A DNA stretch of 64,000 nucleotides from Romanomermis culicivorax (Eukaryota > Nematoda > Enoplea > Mermithida > Mermithidae): the NCBI GenBank assembly GCA_963922205.1, contig CAWUHX010000204.1, positions 496,001 to 560,000 of the forward strand. Direction: 5' to 3'. Shown here in pieces: positions 1 to 15,000 of this stretch; within the stretch, counting starts at the first letter, position 1; each line of letters starts with the position of its first letter. The position numbers and the translations under genes were made by a program. The notes under the pieces were generated by a model. The model worked only from the letters and a program-made list of their open reading frames with translations, made no database searches and was not told where the DNA came from.

Positions 1-3000
1 ACAATTAAATTCGCCCCGTTCGATTTGCAAGATAGAATATCTGGCTAATTGTGAGTCGCTCTTAAAAATTTTTAGGATAGAATAAGAGATTCGGAGAATT
101 CTTTGACAAAATACAAATTACTCTCAAAGTAGCAACATAATTTTCATGACAATCCACGTGGACGTAGTGTCCGCAAGTTTGAACTAGAACGCCGCTGTTC
201 CAAATGTTATTTGTATTTTGGTAAAAAACGCTCTGAAACAATTGTGCACAATCATCAACAAATCAGGAATGCAGGAAAATTTGAGAAACTCTTTTGTAAT
301 CAACAGCTAACCTGTATGAACTGAACAAAGTTTACTCACTTCGCTATAAGTGGCTGAACAACGTTCTTTAAACTCGGCTTCCAAAACCGATTTCGTTTTC
401 CGTCGGGAAAAATTTTCGAGCAGACGTTCGAAAGATTGATGTGAATCACTTGAAGACTGATCGTCGGGATTTTGCGCCTCAGAATCGTAACATTTGCCGA
501 GAACTGAAAAACGACGAAAAAAAATAATGGCGTGGCGGAATTTTCGAAATGACAAATAAATGTTTCGACTAGGAATCTCCGAGAGTCAAAATACTTACTG
601 CTAGTAGCTTGGGCTGAAATGATCAAAGCTAAAGGGTATTCTGACGTTGGAACGGCCGGCGCACCGCAAATGACGCACTGCACCGATTTATGACTGTCTT
701 GTTCGTATTCCGTTTCAGCCAATTTCAAAATATCGTCAAATTCTGACTTCGATTTTTTATTCGAATCCACAGCGGTGTCCGGATTATTGCCGAAGCCAGC
801 AGGTTTCGAGGATATCAACATCGTTTCCAATTGCACATGTTTGTCGAATGCATTCTTTTGTTTAGACTTGAATAGGGCCATTAAACGTTCTCTCCGGTCG
901 TTAGTGGATTTTCGTCTGAGAATAAAATATTTTCAAGCATAATAACAGGGGAGAGGTGGTTACTATGGTCCTGAATCCAAAATGAATATCGACGTCTGAG
1001 ATTACTTTCACATGTCACGTCATGTCACAAAAGTGCTTCTCCATAGAATTGAATTTTCATTCAAATACACATGTCGCAATGTAGGCCGGTCTAACTGAAA
1101 CGAGGGAGTTTTTTGTTCATCAATGCATACTATTACCAACTAGATTTCGGAGCCTTTACACTGTTTTTCCCATTTTTCCATAGATTTTTAGATTTTTGAA
1201 TTTGAAGACAAGATTAGAACAATTGTTTTCAGAAACTTTTTAGAGCGAAATGCGTTCCTCTGATATTAATCAGTTGTAGCTTTTGAAAGGTGCCCTATTT
1301 CCCAGATTTGATTGCACTCGAGGATTTCATGTTCTCACCGTTTTTCACGTTCAGCCGTTTCTTTTGTTGAAACTATCGTCGTCATTTCGCCTTTTTCATT
1401 GTTTAATTGTTTCATTTTCTCGCAAATTTCGTCAATTTTTCGTCGACATTCACTGTCGTTGGCATCGTAAATCTCGTCTAAAAGTTGGCGAATTTGTTGG
1501 ACTACGTCGTAAGCTATTTTAACATCATTAGAGAGCGTCGGCGCACTTTGCGCCTGTTGCCTCGGTTGATAAATCCCGCTCATATCGGCAGCATTTTTGA
1601 AATCAACGGAGTTCGGAAAATGCTTGCGGTATAAGGAAATAAGTAGGCTCAACATTGATTGATTTATTTCGTTGACAAATACGTGCGGTTGGGGTAGAGC
1701 TTTAGGCTTCGGTTCTTGATTCTCGTACAAAGCCCGTCGGGCTTGCGGTACCATGAAAGGTGAGCGACTAGAAACATGAATACACATTTTGGAATACGTG
1801 GAAACTAGAATTCCAATTAATCATTGGAAAAAAGATTGACGAACTTTTACGAGGAACGATATTAGAGTGCAACTTACCCATCGTCAACATCCATCGCAGA
1901 AATATTATTATCATCCGAAGTAACGATATCACCCGGAGATTTCAAGGCAACTGTTTTTTGATCATCGCCTGAAAAGTTCATGAGTCAGATGATAAGAAAA
2001 CTATAATGTTTAAAATTTATAGTTTTGCAAATTTTAAATTTCGAATTCAAAATTTTGATAGAAAAGAAATATTTCACATTTCATGAGTTCAGTGTCAGCA
2101 ACTCAAGCAATATTTTCTTCAACATTAAATATTAAGCCCAATTCAGAAGTGAAAAAAACCCTACGATTTTTGTCGCCGACGAACGCTGATTCCGTGGGAA
2201 TTACATTTGCGTCTGTTCCCGATTTCATAAATTCACATGTGAAAAAATCCTAATGTTTTTGTCGCCGACAGTTCCTGATTTTTCCAATTCAAAAGTGAAA
2301 AAATTCAAGGATTTTTGTCGTTGATAGTCGTCAATTTCAATTGTAGGAATCGGGGATAAAATCCGGGAAATAGAAACCTGTTCTATTTTTCAGGACTATC
2401 GCCGACTTTTTACATGCTGACCATAGGCAGCCAAGGTTGCCCGAGACGTCAGAAGGGTATTTTTAGCTTTACCTTGTGCAAAGATAATTCATAAACAAAA
2501 AACATTCAGTGTGCATGTGCATTCAATCGATAGGTATCGAGTCGAGAAGAAAATTATTGTTTTGAAATTTGCAAGAGCAACTTCAGTTTGTTTGTTGTCA
2601 TTAAAAAAATAAAAATTGCTAAAGAAGTAACGATGAGTCTGCAACTGCTGCCCACTCAACAAATGAATTTCGGCGACAGTCATCGATTTCAAGGAATGAA
2701 TCGGCAAAACCGCTGACTACAGCCGATTAAATCCTAGCAATACAGTCATTGATTTCACTGCTGAATAGCGCTTTAAACATAATATAAAATACGCGTACTA
2801 AAGATCGGACCCTCAATCGCCAATCGTTCTTGATGACCTAGAGCTGGTAATTCGGACGATCCCACTTCATTTTCGGAATCTTGTTCTTCAACTATCATCG
2901 CCGATGTCGTCGGTTCATCTTCATGAGAGGCAGTTCTCGGTATCAGAGAATAATGTAATCTCAATTGACGGGGTATATAAGCCACAGCTCCTGAATTCAG

Positions 3001-6000
3001 AAGACAAATTTACGAAACTCTTTATCTATGTAATCATGCGTTTCTATTCGTTTGAAAAAACATATCAAATAATTTTTTGAAGTGTAGAAATGTTTCATTT
3101 ACGCTTTAGAGGAAAAGAACAAGTCAACTCTGGTATCACTTAAACTATGATATAACGAACCAGTCCCCATTATTTTTGAACAATTAGCCGAATATCCCAT
3201 GCTTCATGTAAACAAATTAAAGCTTCCTGTGCTGATAAGCTTGAAAATCTACTCAGGATCAGCAATAATAATACGGGTTATTCAATCAAGTGCATGTTAT
3301 AATGAATGTCCAATTTTTATAATGCTACAATTTACATAAACTCAAAGAATTTTACTGTTATAAAGCATATCGGGATCCGAATCCTCGTAAACTAAGGTTG
3401 TATCCAAATCCATACTACTATCAATGAACGGAATATCCAAAGCTTTGGACGCCTTGGATCTGTAGGAATGACCTTCCGGCGAAAAGACTGTGGCCTTAAC
3501 GAATAAAAAATATAAATTACTTAGCATTTATGCGTAATTTCCTGGTGCATACTGGGCTTTTCCGCGCCAGTCTATCCGCATCATGCGGAAATATCAAAAA
3601 AATCTATACCAAAAATATTTTCAGCTTCATTAATTGAAATCGTGTAGTAAAAAGCGCGCATCATTCGTGAGTGTACTCAAACTTTCAAGGCTTCCACAAA
3701 TTTTGAGTTATTTCAAGAACGTTAACAAATGGCCAAGATTGAGAATCCGCAACGCTTTTTGTTAACATTTAGCAGGACAAATAAATTATGTAACTGCGAT
3801 TGTGATGAAAAAACACGTACTAAATTATTGTAATGTAATCCGGCACCCAGGAGATGCATTTTTATCGGTTTTGACGGTAGAAACAGTCAAAATTGTATCC
3901 TCAAAGTTCGCTCTGATGGAGACAAATTTTTTTTCCACACGAAAAAAATCCGCACTGCGAATAGAGCATGCGCCAATGTTACATACTTCTTCGGGTGATT
4001 CTGGATAAACTCGCGTCCTTATTGTTCGTGCTCGAAGCCGTTCCAAATCCGGAAAATCACCGTGATCCGATTCCGTCCTGAGGTTGCGAAAAACATGACT
4101 ACTAAGAAGAAATAGCGATTGCGATAGAAATTCAGCTTTACTCTTAATCAATTAGGATAACTTCATACATTCAAACAAGTTCCGAATAAATAATGACCTA
4201 CTAAACTGCTTAAGGAAATAAGATTGTTTTTATGAATCGGACTTACTGACAAGAACGACTGAGTCCCGGAACGTTATCGATACATAAAATGCTTTGAATA
4301 ATTTGTGTCATATTTTCAAAAATACAATTGGATGCGAACCAGCCGCAGAACTGAAGATCGAGTACATTAGGACGTTGCGAAACAGTATTCACGGGCTAAA
4401 AATAAAGAAGTATTTTAACAGCAATGATTATACGCTTGTGAGGCTTAGCGAGCGGAAATTATTTATGGTCAAAGGTGAGGAGCGAGAATGTTAACAAGGA
4501 GTAAATCATACAGTATACGTTACAAAAAAGTTATTCATGTACTAACTAGTACTAGAATTTCAGACTGTTGATTGATTCGTGAATCTTTCGAGTCGTTGCT
4601 ACACTCAATCTGAGATGTGAAATCAAGTTAAAGTCATCCTATTCAGCAAACATAAAGATTAACACAACTGCATAGAGTAGTGATTTTAAGTTTATTCCAG
4701 TATAGTCAGAAGTAACTCGTACGGAGAGAACAAATCTAGCAAACAACTTTCAAAGGCGTGAACCCAAAATCTTTACTCCTGTGTACGGTCATTTAATTTG
4801 AGAAAACTAATTCACACATGTTTGGTTTGATACTGGCAAACAACTTATTCTGGTTTCGAAATCGCCTGATTTGGCACTAAATTGCATCTGGAGTCCGGTT
4901 TTTCAGAAAGCGTCTGAAGTTACACGCGTATAACTTTAAACGTGTCAAAGCTAGACGGACTTTGGGCGCATCTAAACTGAGACGGAACTTGTAGGCGTTC
5001 AAAGTTAGACGGGTGAAATAAACTATGTGTTTCTCGCAAACAAATTAGATGCGCTGAGTAAACATTGGTGTTTATGTATGTGCGTTTGTGTACTTTCCCA
5101 ATGGGAAGTAGGGACCTGCAAGGGCCGCCCCGCTCGGCACGAGAGCGGGCCAGGTTCGGGTCTTGGAAAGATATTGTCGGGCCCGGCCAGGCCCGAGGAT
5201 TCAGGCCTGTAAAAAACTGAAAATCTAAGCGAGTATATATGCTTGAAGTGAACTTCCGACAAACTTTCATTTATTGTATGTTTCTCAATTTGAAATTTTC
5301 TAGAGTTTTGCTGCTAGTGTGCACTTAATAAGTTTCGGGTTCAATTTCTTTGAATTAATCCATCAGAAATAGAGATAATGCATCTAAAGCACTGTCTTTT
5401 GCGTGGATCGCTTCGCCATTTGGCGGAGGTCAAAATTGTTTTGGCAATTTTTTTCAAGTCACTCTTTTCACTAAAAACATCGATAGATGCTTTATTAAGT
5501 TTGAACACTCTAGTATTTCCAGAGGAAACCAAAAATTAAGATAAATTGACTTTTTTGATTCCTAGTTTAGATAATGGTAACAATACACTAGATGTTTTTT
5601 TATTTTCAAATGATATTCTCAAATAGTATAAGGCAATAAGCAAATTCCGAAACAATTTGGCGGTTAAGTGCAAACCCCTTATCTCTGGCATTCGAATATC
5701 ATTAATTACGGTTGCTGATAGAAAAAATTTTTGTATTTCGGCATTCAAGAACGCTTCAACAAGAACAGACATGCACGGCAAGAAATGTCAAGGGGGAGGG
5801 TCCTCGGACTTTTTATCGAGGGAGCTGAGGGGGTGGGCGGGCAAAAAAAACAAAGAAAGCTCCACAAGCATGTTTTTCATACAAAATATGCATAAAAATC
5901 ATCAAAAATACTAACTTCAAAAAAGTTCAGAGGGAGGTGTTTGACGATTTCTTCAGGCCAGGGGATGCCCAGCGTCTCAGTTGGGACGGTTTATCCACCT

Positions 6001-9000
6001 AGCCTCCTACGCGCATGTATTTTTTCAGCGTTTATTTCATAGATGAAAAGTAGGGTTGTCCCAGGCCCCGGCCCCGGGTCGAGGCTAGGGTTGCCCCGGT
6101 TCGGGGCAAGACTACATAAACTCGTAGTTTTGATAGGAAAACAGGCTCGATTTATAGTAGAACTGAAGTTTAGAATATGACAAGTAAATGTTCAGTAGTC
6201 AGTTTGACAGTAATACTTTTAGGAATCGTGAAAGTCACGTCCTGTTTGGATAAAAGTTTACATATTTTTATTGTATGTGGAACTGCACTTCAACTTCAAT
6301 ACAGGTTCTTGATTTTTTTCAGAAAACCTATTTAATTTTTGTGATATCTTCAACTTTCTTCTCAAACTTTTTTCAAAATTTTTTCACTTCCAGTCATTAG
6401 CATGCGTGCTAACGTCCAAAAATTTCCATTAGCATGGCTCTGATTTCATTAGCACTGTGCTAAAAACCCTGCAGATGAATCGATAGAAGTGTCTAGGCAT
6501 GTGTGCAACGCAGTTTCTCCTCGTAACTTAGTAATGACAGTTATCCTAAAAATTAAATTTTTTTGTCTAAAATACTCAAACTCTTTCTGACCTATCAACC
6601 AATGCATTATCATAGCTGACATGAAATGAAACAGAATAGCTTTAAAAAATTTTCCATGAATGATACATGAAGTATGGTACCACTGGTGACGTATATGTTA
6701 GTACGTTATATGTCTGTCCCGGCGCCCCGGCCACGGCTAAAATGTCTGCCCCGGGACACCCTAATAAAAAGTCTAATCTTCCAGTCATCCAAACGCTTTG
6801 CAATCTTCAAAAATTGTCCTTTGCTCATGATGTTTTAGTCATTTTCCAAATGCAGAAAGATTCGTTCCCGAAATGCAAACATTTTTAAAGACTGCAGTAA
6901 CTGCAAGGAAATGTCATTTCTCGCACGGCAGGACGTTTACAGATTTATGACGAAGAATCAGTTATAGAAAAATTGATGGTTTGATACATTTTTATTCAGC
7001 AACTTCAATTTGATTTGGATTAATTTTGTTTACATTCAGAATTTTCTTTTTTAGCACAGTGCTTATGAATTTGGGCCTGCGCTAATGAAAATTTTAGTCG
7101 TGTCAATAAAAAGTAATACAAATAAGGAAAGTTATCAACAGTGCTAATGGAACGCGTGCTAAAAAAGAACCCTGTTTACATTATCATAATTTTTTATTTA
7201 TTCTTCGAAAAAACAGACTTTCACCGGCGAGAAAATCTCTACTACGCACCCAGTAACATTGGGCAAAAAAATGTTGTCTTAGCCTGACAAAGCCTTCAGC
7301 ATTATCTTTAATATAGGCATATTTGTTGGTAAACAAACCAAAATTTTTGTCACATTTCGACACTGCACCTTTTGAATAAAACCCGAAAAATTCAGCGATT
7401 TCAAAATATGAACTCCCGTTCGATAAAAGGAGCTTATTAACAACCTTATAGCATCGAGTTCCTAAGCCTAAGCCTAATTCAGGTAAAACCCGCGGCGGTA
7501 AGATTGTTAATATCATCCCGATAAAATGTCAAAGTTACAGACAAATTCGTATCAATATCAGATCGGACACCCTGTTATCACAACTAATGTTACTGATGCT
7601 CGAATCTTAGCAACTATAACTTTATAAATTCCGAAACTTTCTTAGAATTTATTATCGGTCAATGAAAGAAACATCAGTTGTTAAAAAGTTCGCCTTTTAG
7701 GCCTAATTCCAAATCGACTCACAAACGCTAGAGGTATACATATCTAGTATTCAAATGATGAACACAACAATGACAATTTAAAAAAAGTGTAAGCATTACC
7801 TTCAAAAAATTTTATATTACTTAACCCAGGGTCCTACCCCGTCTAAATTACTCGTCCAACTTTCAACGTGTTTAGCTTGAACTTCTTTTGAGAAACATTG
7901 GATAAACATATGACGTAATTTTAGACGCGTTTAGCGTTGAACGCTTCTTGAAAAATCGACCTCAGTTGATCTTAGTGTATAGTCCAGGAATAGGTTATAT
8001 TATTTCAAAAATACCAATGCAAACCCTAATATTAGTTGCTAATAATTTATTTTCAGTGTAACACAAACTGCGGTTTTTTCTGCTGTTACAAAAAGGTTTG
8101 CATACAACAACATAACCAACTTTATCAAATGACTTACCTTGACATTTATAACATTGCACTGTTTTCTTTCATCGACCGTATAATACAATATAAGACGTAA
8201 TAAATAAAGCGCCAGCGATAAAACATTCTCAGACACACTATTTTCGTTGTTTAAAGCCTGAAAGTTCCACACAAACCAAATGTTTGAATTCATAATGGTG
8301 CTGTCACAAGTATAACTAACTTTGAGCAAAATTATAAACAGGACGGCGTGTAAACTCCTCGAATTGAGAACGCGTCTCAAGTTATCGTAAACTGGCGCGG
8401 CTGAACCATTAAACGATTCACCGGGTAATCTGTAGGGTGGTATTATTGACGTTGATTCTTTTCCGATCAAATTTCTAGCTTTCAGGCTATACAGAAAAAA
8501 ACGTAATTTTTGTAGCCTCAAAAGAACGTGAAAGATCAAGAACAATAAGTACTGAAACGGTATGACTCAATGAGTAAAGAAACGAAAATTTTTGCAGAAA
8601 CCGGTACAAAGATTCTACTCTAGTGCAGTAAATCGACCAAACTTACTGTTTCTTATATCGATTCATGGCCGTTTGAAAATCTTTAGGTTGAACAATACGC
8701 AGGGATAAAAACAGAGGATCAAAATATTTCTCCCAGACAATGCCTGAAGCAATAAAATCATATTATAATGTTTTACAATACGCGGATAATATTATCGAAA
8801 TATTACTTTTAGGTGTATAAATTCCTTCGGACATTGCGCCACCGGGAACAAATTGGGGAGCGACATAGTCAGCAAGCTGAATAAGAGGAAAAACGAATGA
8901 ATGAATAACGCGTACAACATAAAGCAAATATCTGCGCATGTGTATAATTGCGTGGGATACAATCGTGGTTTTTAAAAGAAAATTCATCTTTGAATCAGCT

Positions 9001-12000
9001 AAGTTGATTGCAAGACAAACACTTTCTGGATTTTCGTACCAGAATTGGAAAACAAATATTAATTATACAATGTTTGGTCATGCACAAAAGTCCGCAAAAC
9101 TCGACATTGTATTGTGAGTATTGAAAGAATAAAATTGCACTTCCAAAGCCCAGTTCATACTTATGCTCGTTGCTCGGCGGGCATGCTCGGAGAACAAATA
9201 TCTGCTCGGCGAGCAGAACCCCGAGCACAAAAAATTTGTTCGCCGAGCATGCTCGGGGTATTAGAAAATTTTTCTTCTCCTTCGGGCATGCTCGGCGAGC
9301 AACACACGTTCTAAGTATAGACACGTCCCTGGCTGGGCTAATTTATCAAAAAATGAACAATGCGTGCACGGCCAATGCGACATTTCGCGCGCTCCGATCG
9401 GTCGGTAGTAGGGATGTATCGGGTCGGGTCAGGCAGTAAAAATATCAAGTCGGGTCAAGGGGCATGTCAGAGACCTCTAGCAAACCTGGTAAAGGGTAAA
9501 AAACTATGTTCAGTTCATGAAGCGTAACACAAGCACATACTCGTCATGTTACATGCTTGTTTGTTATTTAGTGTAAATAAACGTTAAAAATGAGAAATAA
9601 CTCATCTCATTGCTTTTAATTAGTAAATGCCGTTTTGAGAAACGAGAAATGAAACGAGACAATAGAAATAAGAAATAAACAAAATCTTTCTCTCATTCTA
9701 GGCAAAAAACGAAAATCAATCCGATCTGAGATTATAGGAAGTGGATCAAAAAAACTGAAATGATAGCCAACAATGGTATGCCCTTCTTCTCTCGGGAATA
9801 AATTTTGTCTAAAATTTCATTTTTTGCTTAATCTCAAAAACTGCACCTTGAAAACTTTCTCTCTGGTACAAGACTTAATTTCGACTTGAAACAATTAAAA
9901 AAATCTACTAAATGCTTGTAAATTGAAGAACGACCAACATCGGTACAAAATTGTTCACACGAAAGTTTCACCATGGACTGTTTGACTATTATAGAAATTA
10001 TAGAACACTCACTTTGAACAAGTATTATGTCTCAAGAAGTTTCTGAGACCTTACCGTTGCTTTTAACATGGTATTGTTCAATAATTCATTGTCGAAATTA
10101 CACGATTTTTAAGCATACTTCTTCAGCAGGTGGAGGCTAAAAATTATTCATCAAAAATTGTGCCAAAAATGTTTGGTTTTTACAAAAAAAACGCTGCATG
10201 CAAGACTGATTAATGCAAGAATTGCCATAAAAAAACAGGATATTATCGATCATAGCTCGCCTAAAAAAACTATCGGCCGATATTTAAAAAAGTCAATTAT
10301 CATCCGATGCCAATACATCGATCATTCCCTACCTTCATTGGAAAACTACCGAGAAAATTTTATTCTTGATATTCATTCATCAAAATCAGACCATCAAAAT
10401 ATTCTTGAAATATATGTAATAATGACTAAATTAATCTTAATGTAGAGTAAAATCTTATCTGTTCTAACAGTGAAAATGATACACTGAATTTTTTTGACCT
10501 GAGACCTTCAAGGCACAGAGGTATCCTGAATAATGGGAGTTTTTTAACCTCTATTGGGTCGGGTGAGAAAATATCGGGTAGGATAACTGAACTTATTGAA
10601 CTTGTTCGTGAAAAAGAATTCTTGTGGAACGTTTAATCCATTGATTACAAGGACGTTAGGAAAAAACACCGTGTCTTCGAAAAAATTCAGGTAGAACTAC
10701 GCATTCAAGGTATTGATTTCATGTTTCATACATAAAAAGAAATCAGTATGCATTTTAGGGGAAAAATTTGCTTGCGGTGTATGAATCAACTCCGAACATG
10801 CTCGGTAATCATCTCCGAGCGTGCTCGCCAAGTAAATTTTCTTGCCGGGAAGTATGAACCGGGCTTAAAACTCCAGAAATTTTTCTACCTTTTTAACAGA
10901 ACTGGTAGTGCTACAAATATTTTTTGTACGGAAGAGGAAAAATCGCGCATTAAGATGGTCAAATTGTTTGGAAAATGGTGGGAGATAAGATGATTTAGAA
11001 ATACATCGCACTTCAAGCAGTAGTCTAGTTTTCATCGTGATTAAACAGTCATCATTGAAAAGCATATTGGCTGATTCAGCTGAGCACGGAAATAAATGAT
11101 TTTGCAGTGATTGTCCCATTTTTTAGCATGCTTGTCCGCCTCCACCTTGAAATCCGCATGATTTTTGCTGATTTGTCTTTATTTATGGAGCGATGAACGG
11201 ACATTATTAATGGAAAAATATTTATTAATGGAAAAATATAGTGTCTTCGGATGTCGTCCGTATAATATGCTGACGACTCAAAAAAGGCAACGATAACCCT
11301 GAAAAATCACTGATTCCTCTACTAGCATTACGGAGTTTGTTAACGTATGTGTCGCATTGCAGCAGTGCTTCAGCATTATAGAACTATACTCTATTGATTA
11401 AGAAATGATCGATGCAGCGGTCGGAGTCTGGTAGACGTAGTTTTAATAGAGATCAGGTAAGCAATTTCGTAAAAGAAAAAGTTATTGAATAGTCAATGAG
11501 CCCTCTATAATTTTGAATGAAAGTTTGGTTGCGACCTAGCTACACCGTTCATTTCAAAATGAATGGAGTATAGGAACAGCAATAACTTTTGAAGTTATGT
11601 ACAGGCACTCGTTATACCTCCTTTAGGATTTCTTCAATATGCGCAGCGTAATGCGCTTTACTGGAAAGAGTCGTGTGCGACAAGGAATCTACAATTTGAC
11701 TGTGCGATTTATCGTTCTGACATAAGAGGGACGCAATTTCCATCCTCAGGCAATCTTTTTCGTTCAAACCTGGAACCAGTAAAAATTTATTGGGCTACAG
11801 AACAATAAAAAATGGCTGAATATAAATAACCCAAGTTGATACGATTCGTGACCAATGATGCGATGAGTTTTAAACATGATTCTAACATGGGAGATTCCCA
11901 TTCGCTTCTCAAAAACTTTTTAATCGGTTTGGCAGGTGAAAACGACAGCCAATCGACTAAATGGAAGCTAAAAAACGAACAGAAAGAAGTGATATTCGAA

Positions 12001-15000
12001 TCATGGAAAAAGTCGTGGTCTTACCGTTCGAAGAAAGTTAAAATCAGCCATTCTGGATTGACTTTCGTGGCGCATACCTGGAAAGTGAATAGAAAAAAGG
12101 AACGAGATGAACGAGCCTAGGTTTTGTTCGCATGCAGTGATTTGGAACTGCGTTATGAGAGACTTATCTAATGAAAATTAACATGTTTATAAAACATATA
12201 TAATTGATAAGTAATCCCTGGAACGCTTTCAGGAGAATGTCTTGCGCATTTACCTGTAGTAGATAGAGGTCAAAATCGAGAAACATAAAGGAATTATGCA
12301 CATAAAAATAGCTCTGATATTTAATACTGGCGCCATTTCTGATCCACATATCACAATGTATTTCGGTTCTGGCCACCTGAATGACACGTCACAATGCGAG
12401 TGCGATACAGTTACTGAAGCTGAGAGACTATTTCTTTTACTTGAATGCTCAGTGGATGCATCATCAGTTGTCGTAAGAAACTTTCGGATGGTAAATTGAG
12501 TTGCATATCGAGTTTCAGACCTTGGCACAAAAAAGACGCCCACAAACGATGCAAAGGGAAATGGAAGCAACATTCGAGTAATGGCGGCTAGAAAAAAACT
12601 AGAAAGTAGAATGAGCCATTTCACCTTGGAAGATCAGATGAAATCTCACCAATTCAGGATAATTAACACTTTCTTAAAAAATTTCACGATCAAAAATATT
12701 TTCTCCAATTTTAGTGGATTTTTTCGCTTTGAAACGCCTATAGACGCCTTACTTATAAATTTTTGAGGCTAAGTACATGTATATAATAGAGCCCCGAGGT
12801 CTGGGGATGTCAGGCCCAGGCTATTTTTCCGCACGACTTCGTCCGAGCAGCATGTACCTATAAGAGGTCCGAGTAGTAGGGGGAGGATAAACTCTAAATT
12901 TTATGGGGGGAGGGTCGAAAAAAAGTCGAAAATTTTCACCAAGGAGCCAAAAAAACACTTTTTGCCAATTTATAATTTTTCCAAGTCAGGGGGGTTGGGA
13001 GGGGGTGTTGGGTATAGGGTTGGCCAAGTTGAGGGTCCCCACCCCCCCTCCCAATTACACGTACGCTGAGCAGTGTGGAAATGGCCGAAAATCTCGTTAG
13101 CCGACGATAATTAGCCGAATAAATCATTTTTAAAAATGCATAAAACGAGCGAAAATTGTAGATTACCAGAAAAATCTTCAAACGTATCAGCTTTTCTAGT
13201 TCTAACATTATTCAAAAGTAATCGAGCAGAAAAATGGTTGCTGTTGGCATTTCTGTGATAATAAGTGAAGACGCATATTCAACTGGTGCTTCGTTCTGAA
13301 GCATGGCGCCGGAAAATGCTTCTACATTTTCAAATCATAGGAAGCTGGAAAAGGACTCTTGAGAATGTCTTCATCGCTCTCAATGAAAAAAAAATATGGG
13401 ACTAGCAGATGCGTGAAAGCAACTAAGGATAACCGAGAAACTAAAATGGACTACTTTTTGGCCATGTTTCAGCTTAATTGTAGTTAATATGTATAATAGA
13501 TTATTATTCCACTAGAAAATTTTGAGATTTTGATTTTCAAAATTGTACCAAAATGTACCATTTGATCAATTTCAACAGTAACGCCCGTAAAATTTTCGTT
13601 ATGCAGAAAATAGCCAAATACACATTTGCACGGCCAAAAAACTCCGCACTGTGGCGGGAAAGGACTGATCAGGCGATTTTTTTAATGAGTGGAGTCACTG
13701 ATCAATCCAAATTTTAGAGGGGTCATTGAAGAAAACCTAAGAAATCCGGAAAAACAGTATAAAAAATAGTTGCTTCTATTCAGTGAAAAGATCCGAAAAT
13801 TACTTTCCAACAGTACGGTGGTGTGAAGTGGACCGCATCAAACCAATCTTGTATGTGACAAGTCACATTCTGCAACATTGAAAGGATACAATCGAACGAA
13901 TCCTGAAACGATATTACGAAATTACACAAAAATAGAGATCGTACAGAATTGTGAATGTTACTTGGTCTTTCAAATGTTCCAGTAAAGTTCGAGATATCAA
14001 GGAGCAAAGTTCCAATTCAGCGGAAAACGCAGCGAAATAGGATCGACTTTCGTACTCCACATGGCCCGACAATTCTCGGGTGTTTGGATTGATGCCTAAA
14101 AATAAATGCCAAAAAGAATATTTCAAGAAACGTCCAAAAGAATGGCTTTCCTAAGCGGACACACTTTCAAGAACTTGAAATGAAAGACATCATTCAGTGA
14201 AGCACTCCCGAATTTATTTTTAAATCATATTCAAAAAACTGCGACCGCAAGGTGTTGTGAAGGATTTCTTTATGTGTATAAGGTGGGTAACCGTTTATCA
14301 TCAGTCACATTACTATTGTAAGCGTACCTTGCAAAGTCGAGACTAGCGCCGCAAACACGTCGAGTAAAGGTGGATCTCTACAAAAGTTATCATGTTGAGT
14401 TGAAAAAATTAAACCGTTACGACTGAGAAGAGTTCACTATAAAGTGATGATTGTTTTCTTCGAATAATGAAAAAAACAAAATTTCAATTCTCAAACAGAA
14501 GATTGCCATGAATAATACTGAACGGAGGACGATTCATTAGATCATGTCAACAGACCTGAGAAAGTTCAACGCAACTTCCTTGTGGCTGAGAATATTCCTC
14601 AAGTCGTGACTAGTCACCCAATATGACTGATTTTCCATCAATCGATGTCGACAATCGGCTACCAGGTGAAAATTATCTGACACAGCTGAAAATTGAATAT
14701 GTAATGATAGATTATCGAGAAATTATCTGAAAATCGCTTCGACATTGTGAAATGTATGATAACGAATTAGATTCTACTAATAAGCCTATCAGTGTCTACA
14801 ATGAACTTTCGTCTTGAAAATACTATCGATTTTCACTTGGAGAGGGGACTTACTATTCAACGTAGACTCCACAAGGCACCGTTTAATCGTATTGTAGAGT
14901 GAGGCGACCAAAACTCTCACAAATTTATGTTCAGTGCACATTAGCATAGATATGCTATCGTTGGATAAAAGTTGAACGCTAATATGAACGACGCGATTCG

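Noticed and set aside
4920..5270. Overlapping open frames around GGGCCCGGCCAGGCCCGA
   Set aside because: Frames on both strands overlap in a GC-rich repeat inside a UBR3 intron, with no family features.
7184..7516. 110-codon minus-strand frame in a UBR3 intron
   Set aside because: It does not match any UBR3 block and the exons on either side join in phase without it.
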